Assembly (NCBI RefSeq): GCF_017562075.2
Contig: NC_054082.1
Coordinates: 31,341,148 to 31,405,147 of the forward strand
Source: Anopheles merus
Lineage: Eukaryota > Arthropoda > Insecta > Diptera > Culicidae
Length of the DNA stretch: 64,000 bases
Direction of reading: 5' to 3'
Of this stretch, positions 1-11,910 are shown piece by piece; within the stretch, counting starts at the first letter, position 1; each line of letters opens with the position of its first letter. The notes under the pieces were generated by a model, which was not told the origin of the DNA, ran no database searches, and saw only the letters and a program-made list of their open reading frames with translations. A program made the position numbers and the translations under genes.

Positions 1-1410
1 GGGAGTTTCAGTGCCGAATTAACAGAAAAACGGGCTCGCAGGATATGCCAATGCCGCTGCGGATAATTATTTATTCCATGCATAATCCACCAATTTATGC
101 ATCAGCGCTTCGGAACGCGCGCGGATGGCAGAAAACCCAAATGCTGGATGCAGCATACAGTGCCATGCAGCTGCCATCGGACTAGTCGTTAATTTCTTTC
201 CCGGTTCCACTCGCTCCGCTTCCCCGAGCGGTCCCGTTTCCGATTCGGAGCATGTTCGATGAACCGACCGGTTTGTGAGTGGACCAGCACCGCTAAAGTT
301 GGCCCACGTATTTGCCCGGGTTCGGGTGTGGCACACTGCAAGCAAAAACACGTCCCAAACCCATCCGCTTAGGGGAGGGAAACGTTCCAGCGTTTTCTAG
401 CGGAGGCTGCATATTGCTTACTGCGGTAATGTTTCTACATGTGACACCTTCCTCCACGGTGGCAGCAGTCACCGATTATGGAGCGGGAGCATTCGAAAAG
501 CAGAGCTCAAAAACTCGCCCCAACCACTGGTGCTCGACTGGTTTTAAGGGACGCGAGTTGCGCGCATTTCTAATGCCACACATTCCCATTTCTTGGAGGA
601 TGTGTTCTGACAGTGGAGAAGGGTTGAAGCACGAGTTGTGTAGTGGAAAAGGGGCCGGGTTTCTGGTGTACGATATCACCAGCACACCCCAAAACCAGCT
701 CCTATTGTTAGGCAAATTTATTCTCATTAGGAATGGATCCGGTTTCGTAGCATTGTGCGAATCATACACACTCACACGCACATACTGCAGGAGTCGGAAT
801 TTTGGGACAGGAGGAGCAGGAATGAGTGTGCGTTTGGGTGCTTCGTTTGAACATTACACTCTCGGGAATGGTTTAATGTCTTATCAATTAGTTTGTACGG
901 GAGCTGGATGGTGTGCTGTGTGCTTCTTGCATGGTTGGATTACGACCAGTCAGCTTTTACATTGACGTGCTTTTACTGGATATGACTTTGCTTCGTAATT
1001 TGTGCAGATAGCTGAGGCTGGTAAGAATGTTCGTCTTTGAAGTTGTCAGACTTTTTACATGGAAGATACGTACGTTAGATTTTTAAGAATCGATTTGTTT
1101 GTTGCTTTTTCAAAGTTTTATATAAAAGTGATGATTGATTGAATACTTTTTCGTAGTAAATTAAAACACGCGTAACATTTGGACTTCTAAATAACTAATC
1201 CATTGCCTTCATAAAGAAAGTAGTGAAAGTTTCATACAGGTATTTACAATCACATGGGTTTACAGGGTATTTCAAACCAGTTCATCAACAAAAACAAACA
1301 CTACAAACCCATAAAACATTATTCAATAATATCAATGGTTACTTGAATGATCGATCACTGGAGGCTTGAGCTGCGTTAGACACACACTTGATAATGTTTA
1401 ATGGGGTGCT
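1..1410. other. Non-coding tract, left edge
   Basis: No gene is recognised here. Positions about 61-105 form an AT-rich cluster of homeodomain- and POU-like words (TAATTATTTATT, ATGCATAAT, ATTTATGCAT) inside otherwise GC-balanced DNA, which is the look of a regulatory block but not proof of one. A reading frame stays open from about 312 to 965 on the + strand, but it starts at a non-ATG codon and encodes no recognisable domain. From about 970 onward the DNA becomes AT-rich and featureless up to the SINE. Confidence 0.5.
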
Positions 1411-1423
1411 GATCAGGCTAGAA

Positions 1424-1636
1424 CCGGTCTGGTGGTACAGTCGTAAAATCGTACGACTTAACAACATACCCGTCATGGGTTCAAGCCCCGAATAGACCGT
1501 GCCTCCGTACGTAAGACAGACTATCCTGCTATGGTAACAATAAGTCACTGAAAGCCAAGCTCACTTCACTAGTGGGTACAGGCAGGCCTTGACCGACAAC
1601 GGTTGTTGTTGTGCCAAAGAAGAAGAAGAAGAGGAA
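1424..1636 (+). mobile_element. tRNA-derived SINE, full-length, perfect 13-bp TSD
   Basis: This is a 213-bp SINE. An internal RNA polymerase III promoter is visible: box A TGGTACAGTCG at 1433-1443 fits TRGYNNARNNG, and box B GGTTCAAGCCC at 1478-1488 fits GGTTCRANNCC. The body is followed by an (AAG)n tail ending near 1636. The element is bounded by a perfect direct repeat GATCAGGCTAGAA at 1411-1423 and 1637-1649, the target-site duplication left by retrotransposition, so the insertion is probably not old. Structure and length resemble SINE200 of Anopheles gambiae; that name is from general knowledge and was not checked by alignment. Confidence 0.9.
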
Positions 1637-4293
1637 GATCAGGCTAGAAACGTTTTATTTGATTTTTAAATCAAGCTTAGAAGCATTTTGAGTTAGTCTT
1701 GAGCCCCCACGAATTGAACAATTTGTATTGATACATTGGCGCCCACCCTAAGCCAAACACCTAATGTAATATATTTGTAATGCATTGCACCAGCTATGTG
1801 CTTACTTTGATGTTTCCGAGATAGTTATTTGAGCTGCGTATTGAAATTGGAACCGGAATCAGCCATAAAAAACGATTCCATATTCATCTCCCTTGTCTTT
1901 CCTTAACGAACAACAACAAAACTATTTCATCATCAATTCTTGTACGCTTACAATGCCCGCAGCAGGGTCGACCAATTGCCCATCACCGCTGGGTGGCACA
2001 TGTAAGGTGAAAATGCTATTCAACAAGTGTGCGAGTCGAGTGAGATATGCGGAGAGGGAGAGAAGAAAAAAAAAACAAACGCCACACATTCACATCCACG
2101 TTGACGGGCTGAGTGATTGAGTGAAAATTCATACCCAAGAGCATCGATTTTGTTTGAACCTACCGAGGACCTATCGGTTGGCCGACCGGGCTGTCAAAGT
2201 TCCTCGCGTGCGCTCGACAAAGTCGAATGTGGGGCGGCATTGTTTGTTGGCCGTTTGGCACCTAGCAGCGTTCCGATGGGCTACTTGTTGCCTTCGTAGG
2301 GCATACGTGTGTGTGTATGTGTGTGATTGGAAAGAGTCGCCACATCCAATGCTTAACTCGTTAATGGTGTGAAAATTTTATTGAATGATGGATAACATTG
2401 GTTCCGGTACGTTTCGCACCATATCGTTCGAATGGCGTACGAACATGGAAAGGTGTGTTTGGATAGAGTCTGCAGTAGCTGGTGGTGGTGGTATTTGTTT
2501 TTGTTTTTTGGTTTCCGTTTTATTGAAAATGCTACCCAGAATGGAGAACTTCGACACCGTCCCCAAAAAACTATAGTCAATGTTCGGCTTGTTAACTCAT
2601 TAACAAATTGTGCTGCATTTCTTCTGAAAAGTTTCTATGTCACCTAATCTTACATGAACGTTATCTACGCTTTTTTTCCTCCACACAAAGAACACCGTCT
2701 AATTCACTTGGATTGACGCGAACAAACCACAAAACCACTGCCCTACCCTACATGATGAATACGAACCATCCTTACCATCGTCTAGATGTATGGTACCTTG
2801 GTCAGTGGCCCACACAACGGCACAAAGCATCTAGCAAAACCATAATACCATCAGGTAGTGACGTGGTTCCTTTCCCAGTCCCTGCCGCGCGTCCCGCAAC
2901 GTACGATGTCTTTAGACGATAAAGGACAAGGACAGGGTCTCGCGCGTGCGATATTTCGCGAAGCATAAAAGCAAACGTAATCGTATATTCATAATTAATA
3001 ATGACAAGGCAAAGCGATCAAAGCGAAGCTTGAAGGAATGGCCGCGGAAGGGAAAAGAAACACCGGCAAAATGGGACGTCAATGAAGTACGCGTCATGGT
3101 TGGTTAGCGTCCGGAGGCGTAAATTGTGGCAGGCAGTTTGTTCTGGCGGGTAAATAGGCTGCCGGGTTGTGTCTATAGATATGCGCAACGAGGCTGCTGC
3201 TATGCCTCTGCCGGTGTGTGTGTGTGTGTGTGCTACGTGTGCGTTTGTGTGAAAATGGGATCCTTGAGGGGTTTAGCACCACCCCAACCATTCCCTTCCA
3301 CCCCTCTCACCGGTCAATTGGTTGCTTCCATAGAACGACGGAAGCGAACGTCGGCGGATAACGCCCTACCGAACAGTCAATCGTGTATGGCGGTGCTATG
3401 TTGCTTGATAAAGACTGGCAGTTTTGATCGTTAAACGATGGCAGCGGAAGCGCCAAAAAAGATGAAATATGATGATTCATCATTTTTTCCCACGATTAAT
3501 CGTTGCGCAAATACTTGGGCACGCCGGGCGAGTTTTCGCGGCTAACCGGAACGGCGTCTAGGGAACGGCGTTGCCTGCTGCATGTTCTTGCTGCGCTTCG
3601 CGGCAAATTCATACGCTCATGCCCAGTACACGGTTCAGCACAGAATATCGATGTTGACAGATAATCGGCAGCTTCATAAATGCCAAATTGGATGAATGGA
3701 AGGGGCAACAATCGGCTTCCACTGCGAAACAATTTCAGACAGGTTCAGACACAGGCGAGAAAGTTTACATGTTTCTCAAATATTTGGTTTAAATGCCACA
3801 ACGTCAGCTAAATACCGAAAACTACCAGCAGCGCTGTGTAGCGTGCATATTGCGCAAACAGCATGGCAAGCTCGTCTGTTTGCTTGAGCGTTCCCATCAG
3901 CTTCGCTCGAAATTGGATGTAAGCAATGCTTGTGGGACAGTTGGTCAGAGGCCCCCAACCATAACGGAGGGAGTTGGATGCAGTTGGTTTGCAAGTTTCG
4001 CCGAACTACTAACCCCAAAAGCTGCTGGCAGTGGTTGTGCCGGTTTATGGTGTAAACTGACTCGCCCCAAAACACATGTAGCTGTCTAAGGGTGGGGAGG
4101 GTGCACGAGAACGGGATACGCTTCCCGTCCGCCCAGTGGCACCAATCGAAAGGACAACAGCGTTGCACCAGTGGCACAGAAACAAATAAAACTTTCCGAA
4201 ATTGATGTACAGCACAGCTGTGTGTGTGTGTGCGCGTGCCCAAGACAATTTACGGGAAAACGACTTTGTGCCCTTCAGCGAATCCTCTTCTGC

Positions 4294-4296
<3 letters not shown>

Positions 4297-4345
<49 letters not shown>
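4297..4345. repeat. (TG)24 microsatellite
   Basis: An uninterrupted dinucleotide run of 49 bp. It is long enough to be length-polymorphic. Several apparent open frames that cross it encode only Cys-Val or His-Thr repeats and are artefacts. Confidence 0.97.
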
Positions 4346-4348
<3 letters not shown>

Positions 4349-5489
4349 ATATTCAATGGTGGCAAGAGCCATCCGCTGGTGAAGCTGAGCAACACTATTA
4401 AGAATCGAGTGTCATGGTCAAACGGTCGAGATGCTGGGAGAAGCATGCACGGATGTCCGTACGACATGCCATTCCGAGCCACCGAGAACCCGAGCCGTCC
4501 GCCGTTCTCGCGCTTCGTTCCACCTTCCTTTGCGGTGGGGAGGCGGTGGGATGGGTGTGAAAAATATTGCACCACCGAGAATACACAAACAGCGCGCCGC
4601 TCGAAACCGGCTGCGGGAAGGAAATTGCGGAAAAATGCGGCTCCAGTCAGGACAAGTCAATGTGTTAGTGGGTTAGGCAGGCCCCTTCCCCCTTTCCACC
4701 CGAAGGCACAACCTTGCCAAGTTTGACGGGGGCCGTTTGGGGGCCCAAAAGACGCTGCCAGGGAGGTGCTCGCTCGTGCGTGATACTCGTTAAGCGGTCA
4801 TAAATCATCGAATGTGAGTGACTGTAACAGTCGCGAGAACGAAACAAGCAGCAGCCGCAGGAGTAGCAAACCGGGCGAACCAACAATAATACGCCAGCAG
4901 CATGTTTCGAACAAGTTTTCGAACCGACAGCACTATGGGTGAGATGAAAATGCTGCCCTTTCTCTCCTTCCGTTTGTCGTGTAGAACCAGCGTCTCCAGA
5001 AAATGGGGCGTTTTCTTGACTTTTTCGCTCTATTTTTCCGCCAGTCCCCGGTTCGTTTTCGGTTTGGCATTGGCGAACGATGGACGAAAGTTTCGCCACC
5101 TCGCATGATGTGGCCTGGCCGTGTATTTAAACCCCTGGATGGTTGGGGTCGGTGAGTGTTTAAAATGGGTGGGGCGGGGGGGGGGGGAGGGAGGGAAGAA
5201 ATAAAAGAAAATGTTGTGCCCCAAAATCAACGCGGCAAAACCCCGTTCCAAAGATACGGGGTCGGCTCGGAAAGCGTGGAAGCAAGTGAGGGAAAATATT
5301 TTTCCATCGTTAGAACACGATTTTTCAATCTAAAACCGAGTCATGCCCGAATGAGGAGGGGTGGGAGAGCTTTCTGCTGACAATGCTTGCGGGACTGTGG
5401 CAAAAAGGGCAAACTTTTTCCCACCGGCTTTTACCTGCGCTAACGTTCGCTGCGCTGCGAATGATGCTGCTGACGCTGTAACGGTGATA

Positions 5490-5720
5490 TTATTAATGTA
5501 GCATTACCGACGGTTTTAATCATGCATGCAATAAAAATATTTTATTCCATTCCATGACCCCTGCCAGCCGGGGAATATGAGCACAAAATGGTGCGACCCG
5601 ATACCTCGAGGGCCGAGGACAGAGCCGTTTATTTATTCAACGCGCAACAGTCGTTTATTGCATTACCTTTCATGGCATTACGGTTTCGGTACCGTTTGAC
5701 CCAGTCGCGCAACATTATAC
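5490..5720. promoter_or_regulatory. Possible enhancer with Hox/Caudal-like words
   Basis: This block concentrates homeodomain- and Caudal-type words: TTAATCATGCATGCAATAAA near 5516-5535, TTTATTTATTC near 5629 and TTTATTGCATTACC near 5652-5666. The heptamer GCATTAC occurs three times (near 5511, 5660 and 5675). Clusters like this are typical of insect developmental enhancers, but AT-rich DNA produces such words readily. There is no coding potential. Conservation between Anopheles species would be the deciding evidence. Confidence 0.25.
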
Positions 5721-6782
5721 TTCACTTTTAATACGAACTATTGCGAATGTATTTTTGAAGACATGCTCATTTCGCGTTGCTCAGGATAGAAGCAATACCG
5801 TTTCTTTCGTAGTTGGCTGCAACCCAAAAACTTTTGCTAAAAGTGCACCACCAAGGCACTCAGGCACGTTACGCACACAGCGATCCAACAAATAATACCT
5901 GTTGGATAATTAGTCATTTAATGTCTTATTCATACATGCAGCCATTAACTATGCATGCTTCCGTCCCATTTAATCAATCAAGTTTTTAGTGCCGCAAGCG
6001 ATCGGAAGACTATGCCTGCTTAAGATTGAGCTTAATGTATGTGAACCCCACCATTTCCTCTCTGATGAGATTCTCAATATATGTGTGTGAGTATGAGAGG
6101 GATTAATTTGCATGCATGGATAGTGGAATGGAGTGCATGCCGCACGCTGGAAATCGTTGCGCATTGGGGAGGGGGGGTGGAGAAATATAAGCCGCGGGGT
6201 TGATCAAGCCGCCTTCTAAAAGCAGGAAAAGCGAACAAGTAACGTGGCGAGAATAAATGAAGAATTAATTATTCAGCTACGATGAGCTGTTGGTTTTCAC
6301 ACATGTCGTATAAGGGGCTGTGATGGAGGAAATCTCGCTTCTCTGGGATCGGCTCGATGAGTTGAGATAATGCTTTTGTGTGCCGAAAGCGGTCAAAACT
6401 TTCCCCCTTAGCTGGTGAGGCACGGAGCTGTGGAAGCATTGGGTTGGATTCAGTGATTAAAATCGAGAAGGTTATGTACGTTTGCGTGCACTGGTAGAGA
6501 TTAATTTTCAATTGATGAACTTGGGTGGGGGGTTTTTAAGACAAACGATAACCTATATTTGTGAGGATTAACGCACGTCATTTAATATTCACAAACCACT
6601 TCCGTGAACTTTAATTGCATTAGTGAGTTTAGTTACAGGAAGAGTAACATACCGCGCAAACGTTAGTCGTGGTTCATACAGTTAAACGATGTAGTTTGTA
6701 TTATAAACAGGAAAATGCCATGTAAAGGTAAACAATCAGGAAGAGGTACCTTTAAGTGAGTCATGAAATTGAAACATCTCAT

Positions 6783-6950
6783 CTTCCTCTTCTTTGGCAC
6801 AACAGCCGTTGTCGGTCAAGGCCTGCCAATACCACACTACTGGGCTTGGTTTTCAGTAACTCATGAATTACACAGCAGGATAGTCAGACCTACATATGGG
6901 GTGAACGGTCAATGCGAGGCTTGAACCAATGACAGGCATGTTGTTAAAGT
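6783..6950 (-). mobile_element. tRNA-derived SINE, 5'-truncated and diverged
   Basis: This is a minus-strand copy of the SINE seen at 1424-1636. The tail end (TTCCTCTTCTTTGGCACAAC on the + strand) begins at about 6783. The body and the box B region (AGGCTTGAACCAATGACAGG) follow. The copy stops matching after TTGTTAAAG at about 6950, so the box A head is missing. No clear target-site duplication was found. Several substitutions and small indels against the other copies suggest an older insertion. Confidence 0.85.
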
Positions 6951-9900
6951 TGAAGTACGAGTAAAATTTCGTTGATATTTCGTCTATCGCTTCGAAAATA
7001 AAAAAGAAACCCTTGACGTTGAACGACACTCTCCAAAGCAGAATTCCACACAAAGGATGACAAATATAATTTAATGTAGCTGATTTTCCTACTTTTTGGC
7101 TTTGGCCGTGTATATCGTTGGATATATTGTGCATACATACAACTCGTTGCATTGCGACCCTTCAAGCAACGGAAACAGAACCAAACAAAAACCTTGTTGA
7201 TTACCAAATTTTCCAACCGTGCCCTTATGTACGCTATGTTAACCGCTCGCAAAAGCGGAAAACATGCTTACCCTAAAGCCAACTCTTATTCAACCGTCGG
7301 TGGTTTACCGCCCGGCACAAAACACAAAACAATCTGAAGCCGTCTCAAGAGAGAACCGGCCCCCATGTTGGAGGCCGCGTACTTCGTTACGGATCTGCCG
7401 TCCGAAAGCATTTTCCATTTTTTGAAGGGTCATTCAGAGTACCCGCTCCCAGAACGCTTACCTCGCGTAGGGATACGGAGCGAGGGTACTCGTGTCACTC
7501 TGCGTCAGCGAAAAATTCAAGCTGCCCAACAGAACAACCACCGCATAATAAACAGACTTAAGACGATTATGAGCCACTGTCACTGGCATAATACAATCAG
7601 CGGGCGTAAAAATCTCACTATTGAAGCTGCATTCTAACCGGCGCCAAAGTTTGACACAGTCGAATCGTGCCCCATTATGGTCAGAATGTCTATGACAGTG
7701 TGATTTATGGTGTCGTTGCTGTGGTGGTAATCATTTTGTAACAAAGGTAGAACTTGAGCTAAATTAAATAACAATGGCTGATGTCATAAGCGGATAACGA
7801 AATACATTAGATAGGTAACGTATGTGAAGCAGTAACAAATAAAGAAAGTCATTTGGTAAAAACTGTAAACTCATTACAAATGAGTTTTCACAGCTTAACA
7901 TAGTTTTTTCGTTGTTTTAATTAACAGTAACAAATGCTTTGAAAAAACAACATAGGAAATGGGAAATAGTATCCATTCGAAAGATCCAATTATCTTAAAA
8001 ATGTATCCGTTTTCCGGAGTCAAATGCATCCCGTCGCTAATAAACGATAAATAAATAACACTTTTCAAAGGAGTGAATACGAGCCGCCAAACAACCGTGC
8101 CCAAAGGTAAAGGGAGTTAATTAACAATGCTTTGTAAACATAGCCCGGTGGAATTGATACTTTTGTTCTACCATGCTACACACCAACACCAGCGCATCGA
8201 ATATTGGGACCGTTCGTTTGCTAGCATAAACTAGAAAGATTCTTACAGTACCACTACCACTGCCCCCGTTTCCGCTGCTAATGCAAGCCCCAAGGTCCCT
8301 GGGGCTCGGTAACACTGGTGACACCGTTTTGACTCATTAAAATTCAGACCATGTTGAACTAATTGTGTCGTTCGCTCAGCATTTGAATATTCCATGACTG
8401 ACACAGTCACCGAGATCTCGGCGTAATTCGACCACGTGCTGCAACCGTGCTGCCTTCAAAGGAACAGTGTTGTGGTGGGACGGTGCTGGGGCGGGAATAA
8501 AAGGAACCCCCGCTTTCCCCCCATGTGCAGTCGCTGTAGTAAGGTGTAGCTGACCCAATCAACCCCTTTTCGGGGTGGGTGAAGTAGACCCTTTTTCACC
8601 CCACAGGTGCATGAAATGTGTTCGTGTCGCAGTGAACACTGGTTTCATTACCGGTTGGCAGGTTTGGGGCACTGCGGTGGCCATGTTTGCTGTTCGAGTG
8701 TAGGGAAAGCAAGTATAGGAGTGTAGAAATGGCTTGCAATGCTGTACAAGCATTGTAATGAAGAAAGAAAAAAAAACATGTCAAAATAAATACCATCCAA
8801 TTCGTAAAGCTTGTTTAAAACTCTCAAGACTCCCGAGCGCTTCCCATCGTGTCAATTATAACTGCAAAACCCTATAAGGTGTACAGCACGCTTCCGGACT
8901 CCCGGAGGTGTTGACACAGAAACTAATCTTACAAATCGAGTTCTCACACGAAGTCGGTTTTGGCAAGATTGTACCAACTTTCTACTTCACTGGCACTAAG
9001 CCTCCCGGCCGACAGGCACCGCAGGGACTTCCGCATCACTACAGCTCAGGGCGTAGGGATTAGGGCTTTAGAAAAGTTTGTTATAATTTAGCGCGTAAAT
9101 TGCTTTTCCGGCTTCCATCCAGGCCAACATTTCAACCGACAGACTTTAAGAAAATCCATACCTTATCTCTTTTATTTTCCAATTCTTCATTCACCGCTGT
9201 AGGCACTGTGTATCTTAACTTCGTTTTGCTGTATGTATCTGTGTGTATGTGTGTTCGTGTTTGTGCAGAGAATGCTAGTCCTATTTATCTCAAACCAATT
9301 CTTTCTTCCCGTTCCGATCGGGAGTGAAACAAAAAAAAAAGATTCCCAGAAACGCAATAAGGAAGGGAAAACAATAACCTGATCCCAGCGAGCTCGCCCC
9401 AGGTGAGACGGGTTTTCATTGATTATTTTGCAGGTTTGTTTTCGTAGCAAAACAACAGGCTACCAGAAGTATACCTCCCCAACCGCCGAGAATTATACGC
9501 ACGGAACGCGGCATTGGGGCGCATTCTCACTGAATTCCCGACGACGGGCGGGAATGATTTCACTTCCTCCAAAGACTCTTCTGCATCCTTTGCAGAACGG
9601 TTCATCATCATCATCATCACCGGCCTGCGGAAAGCATACCGAGATGGACGCCTTTGAAGCTCTGTTTGCTTTGAATTTTCCGTCGCAAGTGAAGCGTCCA
9701 TCACCGTCCTGGCTTGGGGTTGGCTTGAGAAGCCATCAGCCAAGCACGGCTAGCACACTCATATCCAATCAGTGTGCCCTTACACGCACAGCCGATGGGG
9801 CATTCAGCTTCCCCCGCCCCCCTCCCCTCACATGCACACGAAGATCATCGCAGGAACGGCAAAGCAAACAAAGGTCCACTAAAGATGCCCTAGTTGAGAC

Positions 9901-11910
9901 GGCTCAGGCTTTCACGCTCCAAAAACGTTCATCCAATATATGATTGGCCCGTGGAACGCAGCGATCGGCGCAGTGCTCTGGAGATGTTTACAAAACGGTG
10001 CATCATCGCACGGGGGACAGAACAGAGGGACCCTGTTTTGATGAGTTGTCAGTCAGATGAAACGGTCGACGGTTTATGGAACGGAGTTGAAGGCACGCTG
10101 GGCAAGATTGAAGCTTGTCGAGGTGAATATTTTGTGTTTGGTTTTTTTGTGTGATATTTTGGTTCAATTTTCAGTGTGAACAGTATTATTAAAAACTTGC
10201 AAGATGTGTTTTAACAGCTGTCATTATTTGTGAGAGCTGGTCTGTTAAATAATGCCACTCGCGATGGTTGAACAATCCCGTTTACATTTGATACTGACCC
10301 GGAAAACAGTGTAATGTAGGCATTAATGCTGCTACAATACGGCAAAGCTAAAAGCACGTTGTAACGCAACGATTTCCAACCAACACACAGTGGATAGCAA
10401 ACAAAAGTCCCAAGCTACTCATTGCGTCCATCTACGGATGGCCCAGATTCAAAGCGAACCAAACAGGACGTGTACTTTTGCATATTAAATGCCAGCTTCG
10501 ATTCTCTTGCACGTTGGCTTCTAATTTGACAACATTGAACAAAGCGTGCAGATGATTGAATTCACTTACATAGCATCATGCGGTGTGCCGTGCAATGAAC
10601 GACAGCGATAGACAGCAATCGTGTGCAATATATCCAGCCCGTTCTACGAAACAATCATTCAATCAAACAACCCTCCCAATAAGCTCAGCCCACCCTGTGT
10701 GTGTATGAAGCAATCTTTACCAATCAGTCAATTCCCGCGTGCTCGCTGCGGCCAAGCGCACGCGGTAATTATTCATATCGTGCCGTTTAGCGTGTCACCT
10801 CTTGCATCGACAGCGATATCTAGCCGTAACCATCGTGCACACATCGTCCGGCACATCTGCATCCAATCCCGGTAAGTACATCGTTTCATAATCCCCCAAA
10901 AGCCAAAAGCCCCGGTGGCCCATCGTGCCATTCCTTTCGCCCCGCGGTGGATCCGAAATCAATAAACAACGGTTGGAAATATTTTGTCAATTTCCGGAAT
11001 CTTTCCATTTACTCTCAAATAATCTCGATGATGACGGTCTCGGCGCAAGGTTGTCCCGGTGCTTCCAACAGTGGCCCGGTTGTCACTCGCACTCTTCCCC
11101 TACATGCCTCTCTGCCGGGACACTTCTCTTCCCTTCCGCTCTTCCGCTCAGTCGCACAGCGAGCTCGAAAATCCAATCAGAACAATATTGATCCTTATGA
11201 AAAAATATTGCTCATGAATTATTTACGCACACTGCCTTGGCTTCGGGGACTCGGGGCGACTCGGTCGGTATCATTGCAGACTGGGTGTGATTGCCGGAGC
11301 GGGCGCGTGCAGAGACCGGGAGGTCAGCGAGGCGCCAGCATGATCCTCTTTTGTTGTGCTCACTGCAGCCGATTTTCCCATGCCATTGGGCGTGTGTATG
11401 TGTGTCAAGTGTGCGGCAAGCCGGTTACTCGCACACGTTTACACACATCCGAGAGTGCCACTTGGAAGGCTGAGTTAGCTACTGGGTACTGATTTCGACG
11501 ACACAGTTCGGAGTAAAACTTTACCATCGGTGTGTAGCAATGTTCCGTTTGACAATGCGAGTTTTGTTTCAAAAGGTGGACACACACACACATTACACCG
11601 AACGCATCAGCAAATTGGCACTTTTTGGGGAAATTTCGCTTGAACGGTTAGTTCCACCGAGCTAACTATCCAATATGTTTTGCATGGACGTTTTTCCACC
11701 GAGTAACTGATTCGATGCGGTCGCTTTCGTTAATTATCTAGATGTACTGTATTCAGCTTGTCAAGACTGTGCTTTTCAATCCACAAATATGCATCCGATT
11801 GTTCAATAGGTTCAATAGATATTTAATGAGCCAAGCCTATTAATAATTAAATTTCTAACAGTGAGTTTTTGAACACAATAATTTTAAACTACAATGGGAT
11901 GCTTCAGTGG
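6951..11910. other. Non-coding tract
   Basis: No gene is established. The stretch includes a 90-codon ATG frame at 7365-7637 (listed separately), AT-rich DNA at 7700-8110, a short perfect stem-loop AGCCCCA/TGGGGCT at about 8284-8304, a short (ATC)n run at 9602-9618, and GC-richer DNA at 9480-9850 and 10880-11340. At 10872 there is a strong + strand donor-like site (ATCCCG|GTAAGT), preceded near 10725 by an arthropod initiator-like word ATCAGTCA. No partner acceptor could be chosen with confidence. Confidence 0.45.
7365..7637 (+). CDS. Candidate small ORF, 90 codons, unrecognised
   Basis: The frame runs from an ATG to a TAA without low-complexity sequence. The product would be soluble and fairly basic in its second half (RVTLRQRKIQAAQQNNHR near residues 47-64), with no signal peptide, membrane segment or domain that I recognise. 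Tens of frames of this length are expected by chance in 64 kb, so length alone proves nothing. The reason for listing it is its normal amino-acid mix and balanced codon choice. It could equally be non-coding DNA. Confidence 0.12.
   Translation: MLEAAYFVTDLPSESIFHFLKGHSEYPLPERLPRVGIRSEGTRVTLRQRKIQAAQQNNHRIINRLKTIMSHCHWHNTISGRKNLTIEAAF

Larger units (their letters stand above)
1650..6782. other. Non-coding tract with microsatellites
   Basis: No gene is supported. The stretch alternates AT-rich sequence (1650-2000, 2350-3100, 5700-6780) with GC-richer blocks (3500-3750, 4380-5110). It contains (GT)n at 3214-3232 and 4219-4232, the long (TG)n at 4297-4345, a G12 run at about 5176-5187 and a possible regulatory block at 5490-5720. 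Open frames here are short, low in complexity or overlap one another on both strands, as expected by chance. Confidence 0.5.

Noticed and set aside
312..965. 217-codon + strand frame at the left edge
   Set aside because: It starts at a non-ATG codon, has no recognisable domain or codon bias, and lies in a stretch with several other open frames. Chance is adequate.
4045..4726. 170-176-codon frames on both strands
   Set aside because: Both are carried through the (TG)n tract at 4297-4345 as Cys-Val or His-Thr repeats; the remainder has no recognisable feature.
11291..11492. CxxC-type pattern (CAHC, CQVC) suggesting a zinc finger
   Set aside because: Spacing to the histidines does not fit C2H2 or another known finger, and part of it is encoded by a GT-rich stretch.
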